This document shows, piece after piece, positions 56,281 to 64,000 of a stretch of 64,000 bases of DNA (the first letter of the stretch is position 1; every line of letters begins with the position of its first letter). The notes under the pieces are model-generated. The model had not been told where the DNA came from. It made no database searches and worked only from the letters and a program-made list of their open reading frames with translations. Source of the DNA: Bryum argenteum (taxonomy: Eukaryota; Streptophyta; Bryopsida; Bryales; Bryaceae); assembly GCA_037043015.1 (NCBI GenBank), contig CM073326.1, positions 9,990,345 to 10,054,344 of the forward strand, in the 5' to 3' direction. Both the position numbers and the translations under genes were made by a program.

Positions 56281-56297
56281 CCCGGGCAGCGGCGCCA
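56281..56297 (-). other. Primer-binding site, tRNA-Asp type
   Basis: Three bases inside the 5' LTR the minus strand reads TGGCGCCGCTGCC, complementary to the 3' end (with CCA) of the tRNA-Asp at 14755-14826 over 13 nt, with four of the next five bases also matching. Confidence 0.85.
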
Positions 56298-56300
56298 AAA

Positions 56301-57270
56301 TGTAAAGCGTTTTTCAATGGATTAAAAGAAACCCAAGAAATGTAGATAGGGGAGTTCTTTGTCGGGAGAGTCTAAGTCGGTCAAAGTTATGCGATTATGG
56401 TCACGAATAGAAGATAAATCAATAATGATTTAAAAATAATTACAAGATCTCATTCTTTATTCACTAACACCTTCTTTCAAATGTATATTTCCGGTTTTAA
56501 GTATTCATGTGTTCAGAACAACCCAAGCATACACACAAGTATACTTATTTCTAACTCCACACGAGTAATATGTTTCACAATTAATGTTACTTCAAATTAC
56601 TTTCTCCACTATTTCACACATTCCCAATTATGAGATCATAGTCTTATGTACTCCAAAACAATCTCAAGGATACATCCACACATATTTGCTTTAATTCTCA
56701 TGTAAACAATTAGATTTACAATTTATCCACAAAGCTTTCAACTTCTTTTCTCACGATATTTATACTTCTAATTTCAACACAAACAATTGGTTTGGAATTT
56801 CTTATTATTCTCATCAAGGTTTACAATTTCCAAACTTCTTCTCCAATTTATTCAACATTCATGGTTCCAATTTTATAGTTTATTATTACTTGATTATTCA
56901 TCAAGTGTTATTTATATATTTCATACTTTGTTGTTAAAACAACAATTTGTTTTACAAACTTCTTCACAACTCGAAACTCAATCTTCACAATTCACAAACT
57001 CACACTTCTTCTGAGTGCGGGATACACATTTCACTCTTATGTGTTCAAAGGAAAATAACCACTTCTCTCCCTACTTATGATTCTCAAATTTTAGACTTAC
57101 AACCTTTCATTTGCTCATGCCTTTTCATTAGCTACCTTTTGGCTTATTCTCCATTCCAATCTTATTTGAACTCTTATTCACACTTAAAATGGAAAAGGCA
57201 GACGAAAATGAACTTTTACTCATGCGAAAAGTCAAAAGATAGACTCAAAATGAAAAAGAAGTGTGTGACA
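56301..57270 (-). repeat. 5' LTR (970 bp)
   Basis: By eye it is identical to the 3' LTR except at 56321 (A here, G at 43933). It has the same TG...CA ends and the same TATA-like stretch at about 56,908-56,920. Confidence 0.95.
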
Positions 57271-57275
57271 GTAGG

Positions 57276-57659
57276 AGGTTGCAAGCTCATCATTGATTGG
57301 TTCATTCACAATGCCCAAGTTCAAAAAGTGCACTATTCATGATGCCTAAGTCCAAAAGTTGTTGTGATCCAATTTTGGGATGCCCATTTCAGACCCCATG
57401 GGCGTTTAAGGGTTAAATGTCCCAAGTGTCAAAAAACAATATTTTGAATGAAGGCTCGTAACTTTGAAGAGCCATGACATCTTTATCCGGAGTCTATTTT
57501 TGACAAAATCACTTTTGTTGGGTCATAGATTAAGTCTAGTTTGTGTGATGAAAATTGCACACTTGTAGAAAAAAGTATGCTTTATAGCATGCGCTTTAGG
57601 GAAGACTATTTTTGTTTTTGGGTTTCAAATATTAGGCATATTTTATCATCTCAAACCAA
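57276..57659. repeat. Right flank of the retrotransposon; dispersed TTAA-type repeat
   Basis: The first 140 bp completes the element split at 43,912. From about 57,413 a second unit begins (GGGTTAAATGTCCC) and shares GAAAATTGCACACTT and TATAGCATGC with 42,860-42,910. It is non-coding. Confidence 0.4.
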
Positions 57660-58607
57660 TTAACCCCTAAAAATCCAGGAAAACCGATTCGGTTTTCTGA
57701 GATTTCGGGCAGCTCATTTTAAGCATATAAATTGATATTTTTTCCTAAGATTTTTATTGGGTGCTCCCCATACAATAATGTGTATGTGGTAAAATTTTCA
57801 AAGTCAAATTTTAATTTTATAACCTTCACCTAAAAATTTTAGGTTTCAAGTCCAAAACGGGCAGTTTAAAATTTTTTTTTTATTTTTTATTTTTTTTTAA
57901 TTTTTTTTTTAGAAATATGTTCATTACCAAATTACTATTCAAATTCCAGAGTGCCCGAAGTCAAAAAGTTTACCAATTTTACAAGGGCAGCCTCCAAAAC
58001 TTTCAAAAATAATCTTCACAATTTCTAGTAATTTTACAATTTTTCCTTTCAAAAATTGCCAAAATTCGAGATTTTGGATTTTTTTTAAGATTATTTTTTC
58101 GAAATTCACATTATCATAAATGCACCTTCTTACCGTCGAGATTTTTCTCAAACTAAATATATCATACGTGGTACTTGTTTTACTATATGGTTGTTTTTAG
58201 ACCTTCTTTCATAAAATATTTTACATTAAGGTCAAAAAGTGGAATTGGTCTCTAAAATTTTGCATGAGCATACCCAACTTGATTACCTACATGAAAAAAA
58301 ATGAGGAAAAAAATATTTGGAATAACAATCATCAAGTTGCCCTCGGCACCATTTAGACAATGCCTCTCACGCAGCGGCAAAAAAAAGTGGTGGTCAAACT
58401 TTGATTGTTATGATCTCACGAATGACAAACATCCAACGGTTGAAATTTTGACCAGTCCTTTGTATACAAGTCAAGTACAAGATCTTACGGTTCAAAGTCT
58501 AAAACTGGAAAAAAAAGCTTCTCCATTTCCCCATTTCCCAACGAAGGTGAAAAATGGCAGTTTTTGGTTCTGGAGGTCGAGGAAACCCCTGGATTTTTAG
58601 GGGTTAA
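57660..58607. mobile_element. TTAA-bounded MITE-like element, longest copy (948 bp)
   Basis: The first 20 bases, TTAACCCCTAAAAATCCAGG, are repeated perfectly as an inverted copy at the right end (58,588-58,607), so TTAA bounds both sides. Internal motifs match the copies at 4879-5463 and 6933-7133. The perfect termini suggest it is younger than the others. It has no transposase; the 99-codon plus frame at 58,301-58,600 runs into the right TIR and is not a gene. Confidence 0.65.
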
Positions 58608-60878
58608 GTTATACCAAAAATAGTTTTTATTTATTTTTTAGTTTTTTAATGAAGTATAATATTGAGATGAATCTCAATTTTTTGTAACCGGATGTTTTTT
58701 GATCTTAATAATTCTAGTATATAGATTGCTTTGATGTTTCCCGGATGAAAAATTGAAATTAACATGGTTTTTGAGAAGTTGTATTACATTCATCCATTAT
58801 TGGATTTAAACTTCATTGTTTGAGTTGAACTCAGATTTATAAAGTCTAGTTCTTGTGATAAAAATATTTTCTTAATCCGAATGTGAGGAAGATACAATGA
58901 CGAACAAAACCGAGTACATTTCTGACTCACTTCCATTCAAAAAATCATATCATGAGTGTAAGTGGGCAAAACTCAAAAGTGTCCAAATCAAAGTTGTAGT
59001 ACATAATGTATTACACAATGATAAAAAGTTTGAAGTGGAGTTGAATTGTGGTTTGGAAGATATTGAATGTCAAAGTAGAGTATGTCTTATACTCAGTTTT
59101 GTTCAAGATTGGTAAAAGATCTTTCAAAATTTACACAATTTGGAATGAAGCCAATTTTTTTTTGGTGTTGCCTTTATGGTAATGTTAACCATCATCTTGA
59201 ACATGTATATGCCTTTCATCAATGAAAATCAACCTTTGTGCACTTGAGATAAATCTCAAACTGTGGAAAAATACATGTTTTTTGTGAGAATGACATTTGA
59301 TAATCCTTTGTAGAATTGATAGCATGGGATATTAGTGGACATCACGAGTGACTTACATAAAACAGTATTGGCCATTATTGCATATATTTCATTTTGTATT
59401 TGAAATTTTTAGTATTTAATAAAAATCCTTTCTAAGCTTGATTATCAATATTGGAATGATGTGATGTTTTTTTATTTGACCTTATTAATGTTACAATACT
59501 AATCAATGGGAGCTCTCCATCCACCACTTTGATTTCACTTACTTGCGTTTTGATGAAGTCGTATCATAAAATACTCAATGCTCCATTTTGCCTCTTCTTT
59601 TATTTTAATACCAAAAATAGTTTTAAAATGCATGATCTCACTATTTGGATTTCCAATTCAATATTCTTCACATGCCTTTTTCTAATGTCAGAGATTGGCC
59701 GTTGCATTTGAATTTCAGTACTTAAATACCTCCACGTTAACATTTAAGCATTTCTATAGATATTTCTATAGGATGCTTGCGGACAAATGTCAAAGTCAAT
59801 CAACTCTACAGTCGGGTGACAGAGACTGGACCTGGAAAGGAGGCTTCGAGTGGTAAATGGCGACACGAGTGTTGGAATGTATCTCATGGGTACCTTCAAA
59901 GCTTCATCCTAGTGCAATGATCACATCAGCTTGGTGATAATTGCACTACTTCTCCACTTCCACTACGGAAAACGAGTAGTCGAGTAGGTGTAACGAATAC
60001 TTTATTGGCTATCACCTCAACGAGGCTTGCAGGCTACCTCACTTCTTCTGACGGACCAGATTTTCCGCTATCGTGCAAGCCATCATCTAATTTTCTCCGA
60101 AACTCGCAGACATTGGGACTGTCGGGGTTCCATCGGAGAATACTCGTCAACGAGCTCGCCGACACTAAAACACACAGTGCCGACTTTATTGGTACCCTAC
60201 ATTCGCAGGAGGTGCACACAATTGCAGACGATTAGTAGAGTAGTGCAGACGATTAGTAGACTGTTGCAGACGAATAGTTGACGATTGCATCGATATCACC
60301 TCTGTAACTGTATATCCAAATCGCCTTCAAACAGCTCTTCAACAATCTTTTGATAGTCACTCTCCTCGGCGATTTGCTCCCTCCCCTCTCAAGATAATCA
60401 GCTTCATGCTTTGCTTAAGGTTCGTTTTTGAATCTCAAATTTTCGACGGACGGGAGCTTTGTTGAGATGGTGGCTGCATGAGTATGTTACTACTCTCAGA
60501 GATTGTGAAGTCTTGTGAGATTGTAAAGTCTGTGAGATTGTGGACTCCAGCACAATGGAATCTGCAGCTCGTTCGTAATCATTCATACTAGCGCTCGATC
60601 GAAGTGCGATTTTGCGGAGGACATGGATGGAGAGACCTCGTTCTACAGCTGATTAAGTTGATTGACTAGTGCATGGACCTTGGAATTTTAGTGATCATTC
60701 ACTAGCATTCACTATGTATGTGATACAAACTTGTACATATAGCACATTCTTCATTATAATGACAAGGGGAAAGATGTGGAGTTTTTATCATCTTCTCCAC
60801 AAGAATACCTCATTTCATTTAGTCCTTCAGGGACGAGACGAAAAAAAAAAAACACTTGATTGAAACTCCATAATTTCC
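58608..60878. other. No gene recognised
   Basis: There are only short frames without family resemblance. A short tandem of GCAGACGATTAGTAGA-like units (three copies) lies at about 60,223-60,280. Confidence 0.5.
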
Positions 60879-61173
60879 ACTACAGAAGAGTTGTTGATTG
60901 ATGTTACGTAAAAATTAGCGCTCTTTATCAACGGTATCCCAATACACTATTCCTCAACTCTTTTGAGATTAGTGTCCACTTTGGGCTGACTTTGCAATCA
61001 ACGCTTATAGTCTTTTCTTCAAGCCAAGAAATTCTTTCACTCGCAAGAAAATTTGCATGATTGCTCTCACTTTTAGTGTTATGTTTTAAAGATTAGTGTT
61101 GTAACACTGATGATTTGTGACATTAAGTGTTATGGTTTGCAATTAACGTTTGTAACATTAATCGACAACCTGA
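60879..61173. mobile_element. MITE-like element, family A, copy 2
   Basis: The left end has AGAGTTGTTGATTGATGTTA, and the complement of the right end has CAGGTTGTCGATTAATGTTA. It is related to 1351-1676 but in the opposite orientation and more diverged. Confidence 0.4.
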
Positions 61174-61782
61174 GACCAACAAAGGCTTCCATTGAAAGTG
61201 TTTCAATCAAAGAAGGTTGCCTTGCTATGGTTGACAAACATTGTGATACTGAAATAAATGCTTTTATACCCGTTTAACTATCAATAGAGAACAGTTTGCC
61301 TTCATTTTGTAATCATTGTCAGTGTCGGTACCGACATACCGTGTTGGTTCCAACAAAATGCTTTCCTAGAAATATTCGACGGAGCTACAGTGTCGACAAT
61401 TAAAGACTTCGACTGACGGTACTGTGCTATGAAGCTATACTGCCTATACTACCTATGAAGCTATACTGCCGACAGTTTCAACAATGTAGTCAGTAACTAT
61501 CAATGAGATGAATTTTATTAATTCCTACAGCAAGCAGTTCTACAACCAGAGGCTCTCTTTTCTAGAGCAAAAACAGGGTCTAGATGCCTGACTTATTCAG
61601 TTCTTTCGATTCCTATGTAGCTCAATTGAAGTCCATGGGATGCTGCTACTCTCCAGTAGCCGAAAGATTCTGAGCACTTGAGTACTTCATATATTAAGAT
61701 AATTTATTGACCCCCCTAAACGGCTTCATTACCCTGGAGCCCTGCGAAACCGTTGCATTCTCATGATGGCCACAGAGATCAG

Positions 61783-62163
61783 AACCTCAATTGCGTTAAA
61801 ATAGCACTATTCCATGTGCCATTTTAGCGGAGCTAAAGTGCCATTTTACAAGCATATTTTTGAATTGAAGTTCAAAAGTATTTATGCCTACAAAATGGCA
61901 TGTTTATTAATATCACACATGTACTCTGTAATATCACCAAAAATTCTGTAATATCACCAAAACTTCCATAATATCACACATTTTTTATGGTTTTTGACCT
62001 TTGGACACAGTAAAAGGGCAATATTTCAGAACGGCCGTTCAGAAATATTTATTATGTCAAAACTTGACAAAAACTCGACAAAAACCAGCATCATTTTTTT
62101 CATTTTAAGCACCCAAAAAGCGCCATTTTAGCGGAATAACGCCATTTTAACGGAATTGAGGTT
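61783..62163. mobile_element. MITE-like element (381 bp) with long TIR, possible TSD tcag
   Basis: The left end AACCTCAATTGCGTTAAAAT and the complement of the right end AACCTCAATTCCGTTAAAAT match, and similarity continues for about 30 bp. The flanks are tcag at 61,779-61,782 and 62,164-62,167. Sub-repeats CCATTTTAGCGG occur near both ends. It lies directly beside the broken copy of the small unknown gene. No coding capacity is seen. Confidence 0.6.
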
Positions 62164-62169
62164 TCAGGG

Positions 62170-62453
62170 CTTTGGGGCCTCTTTTCCACAACCAATTTTC
62201 CCTCCACAGATTCCTTCACAATGATACGCTCATAGTCGCAGCAGATATCCGAGTTGAGTAAAAGCTGTTTCGACCAATTCTCTTCTGTACCATACTTAGG
62301 CTGTACCACATAGTCTTCGAATCTGCTTCATGAGTCGACTGCATGCCCTGTTTCACCTCAGCTTTCGGTACTTCCATTCCTTCTGCACACCATGATAATA
62401 ACGAGATCGTCCTAGGTCTTGTTTTCAACGATAGTCTTCAGCTTCTTCTCCAT
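62170..62453 (-). pseudogene. Broken second copy of the 118-aa unknown gene
   Basis: The ATG at 62453 follows the same TGTCAG acceptor-like sequence as the intact copy. Codon 14 is TAG (62,414-62,412), and several indels follow before NSDICCDYERIIVKESVEGK reappears in another frame. The 3' end is next to the MITE at 61,783-62,163. Confidence 0.7.
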
Positions 62454-63149
62454 TTCCTGACATATCAAAGTTTGTTAAGTTTCCCATGTCGTACAAAAGT
62501 TTCCTATGCCCCGGCGATAATGACCGATTGAATTCGTATTTTGAATGCAATCTTGGATCGATTTTGTGACACTCCGTGCGCAACAGTCCGAGCAAGATCT
62601 ACAGGTTACGTCAAGACACGCGAGCTAGGTTTGTCTGAAGTGATTGCTAGACGAGTGGCATCCATCGAAGAAAGCTAGCACTCACTGAGTCTACTACTGA
62701 CAAGACTGCTAATGATCGAACCGGAACAAGCAAGACAAGCAAGCTGAACAGAGAGGACAATGGAGATTGAGTAACACTTACAACATGGGAATCGAGTTGC
62801 AGAGGCAGCTTGCTGATACTGAAACTGAAGCAGGAGTAGCAAAAATGCACCATAGTCGACTGGTATTTATTGGCAACCTGTAGGCCTACCGACATCGAAT
62901 CATCATCCGTAACTTCATCAGGTGACCCATGGATGAAGTGGATGAATAGAGCAAGTGAGAACAAGGAGTGCCTGTAGCACCTTCGATCGATGGATGAGAA
63001 GTACTGTGAACGAGGGTCGATTGGTAGATGAAGTTAGACCACCCGGTGTTTCTCACCGAAATTCTCCGCCTCTACCATCATATAAGCTAACTGCAAAAAC
63101 AAACACATAATCATAATGATCAATGCTACATTTGACTACCTCTAGCTTG

Positions 63150-63531
63150 GAAGTAGTACAGAAGAGTGGGCTGAAACTGACAGAGAGGTTTCGTCGATCG
63201 AAAGTATGCATCCTCACAAATCCTCTAGTGATTTTTAAGATGCTATGAATGTATCCGGTTCCGGTTTGTTTTTGAAAATTTCACTCAAATGTCTCATCTG
63301 TGATGCAGGAGTGTTCGTGGACGAGAAGCCCCACACTTTCTTGCACCAGTGTTGTTTTGATGGAGTAAGCTTCTCGGTCCTATATCTGTACAAGCTATTT
63401 AATATGATGAAGTGGTTATCGACATTATGTCTGCTCCACCTATGTTATTCTAACTTCTTGGTCGTGAGCTACATGCAGACAAAAAAGCTGAGGAATTATA
63501 ACTGCCGAAGGACATGATGGCTTACTTGTCA
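63150..63531 (+). pseudogene. EF-P pseudogene (remnants of exons 4-6)
   Basis: Segments similar to EF-P exon 4 (GTGGGCTGAAACTGACAGAG), exon 5 (TTCGTGGACGAGAAGCCC) and exon 6 (GAAGGACATGATGGCTTACT) occur in order with intron positions retained (donors at about 63,206 and 63,367). Deletions remove part of each exon and shift the frame. Exons 1-3 and 7-10 are not visible. Because the introns are retained it is a DNA-level duplicate, not a retrocopy. Confidence 0.8.
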
Positions 63532-63689
63532 GGTACATTCGAACTTCTTGACTGCAACAAGCTCGTTGTTATCATAAAACGGACCTGCTGTATTGTCTTT
63601 TGCGTAATCGTGATATTGAGTGTATTTGCATCATTTTGATTCTGGTCATGTAAATGGGACAATGCAAACTCATGGAACTCATTCAAGGG

Positions 63690-64000
63690 ATTTGGTATCT
63701 GATGAATGCTCTGAGACTGATGCTGAAATATAATGTCATCACCAATACTTCATATATGTGTGTTTTGAGTACATCACCAATCACTTCCGGTGTAAACGAA
63801 AACTTCATAGTTGGTTATTTGAGATGCTCTAAACTCTCTAAACTCTACTTGACTGTTTAATACAACTATACCATGCATCTTCATGTTTGCACAAAAGATA
63901 TAACTTAAATTTACACATACTAGATACTACTTCTTACAACTTACTGTTCAACTAAAATAACTTCTAAGATCATGGTATCATACCATATAAATATAGAGAA
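63690..64000 (+). repeat. Duplicated EF-P 3' flank (copy 2)
   Basis: It matches 40,690-41,060 in order and orientation, with landmarks AATGTCATCACCAATACTT, GGTGTAAACGAAAACTTCAT and TACTACTTCTTACAACT. The duplication runs off the end of the window. Confidence 0.7.

Larger units (their letters stand above)
43913..57270 (-). mobile_element. Full-length Ty3-type LTR retrotransposon with extra ORFs, TSD gtagg
   Basis: Two 970-bp LTRs (43913-44882 and 56301-57270) with TG...CA ends are flanked by gtagg at 43908-43912 and 57271-57275. Internal order on the minus strand is PBS, leader ORF, gag-pol (protease, RT, RNase H, integrase), a 2.1-kb spacer, an 850-codon extra ORF, polypurine tract, 3' LTR. 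Integrase after RNase H places it with Ty3 elements, and the DGGSS protease and Asp-tRNA primer recall the Athila/Tat-like chromovirus-free clade. I saw one difference between the LTRs (43933 G versus 56321 A), so the insertion is very recent. Confidence 0.95.

Noticed and set aside
43913-57270. Endogenous retrovirus or pararetrovirus with an envelope gene
   Set aside because: The extra 3' ORF has no signal peptide, no transmembrane segment and a long coiled coil; it does not look like an envelope protein.

Overview
The window looks like nuclear DNA of a plant, probably a non-seed land plant or another streptophyte; the species cannot be named from the sequence. The grounds are short GT-AG introns, a plant-type mitochondrial EF-P gene, site-II (TGGGCC) and telo-box promoter motifs, and plant-style Ty1/copia and Ty3 LTR retrotransposons with 5-bp target duplications. 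Only four host loci are well supported: a divergent phosphoglycerate kinase (PGK, minus strand, 6.6-12.0 kb), a C1D/Rrp47-like exosome cofactor (plus, 13.0-14.4 kb) that shares a head-to-head promoter with PGK, a tRNA-Asp(GTC) gene (14.8 kb), and an organellar EF-P gene (plus, 38.4-40.4 kb). A small unknown gene lies on the minus strand just beyond EF-P (41.5-41.8 kb). Decayed copies of EF-P and of this unknown gene recur at 62.2-64.0 kb, so the locus was duplicated before later insertions.

Most of the rest is mobile DNA. At 15.2-17.5 kb there is a broken, Crypton/KIAA1958-like (DUF3504-type) tyrosine recombinase. A copia element (17.5-24.6 kb, TSD cacac) inserted in or beside its N-terminal part, and that copia was in turn hit by a 1.5-kb solo LTR (19.1-20.6 kb, TSD gagct). 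A hAT transposase relic lies at 25.5-27.1 kb. From 27.1 to 38 kb the sequence is AT-rich, with a duplicated segment (30.4-31.8 kb), a minisatellite of self-complementary units (32.9-33.4 kb) and no convincing gene.

The most striking object is a structurally complete Ty3-type retrotransposon at 43,913-57,270 (minus strand, 13.36 kb). Its two 970-bp LTRs differ at only one position that I can see, it has TSD gtagg, and its primer-binding site matches the 3' end of the tRNA-Asp gene in this same window. Besides gag-pol it carries a leader ORF before gag and an 850-codon ORF between integrase and the 3' LTR, encoding a globular domain, a basic linker, a long coiled coil and a Trp/Cys-rich tail. 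Across that ORF and the 1.7 kb of non-coding DNA upstream of it, the palindrome GACTATAGTC occurs 13 times exactly, with at least 12 near matches, within 3.6 kb; I noticed only partial matches elsewhere. I infer a DNA-level signal, perhaps a binding-site array for an element-encoded protein, analogous in logic to the motif arrays read by VANC anti-silencing proteins of VANDAL transposons. This is the best candidate for an undescribed system here.

Several small TIR elements complete the picture: a TTAA-bounded family with CCCCTAAA termini (4.9, 6.9 and 57.7 kb), a family at 1.35 and 60.9 kb, and one at 61.8 kb. All exon boundaries and domain assignments were read by eye from the sequence; none were checked by alignment or database search.
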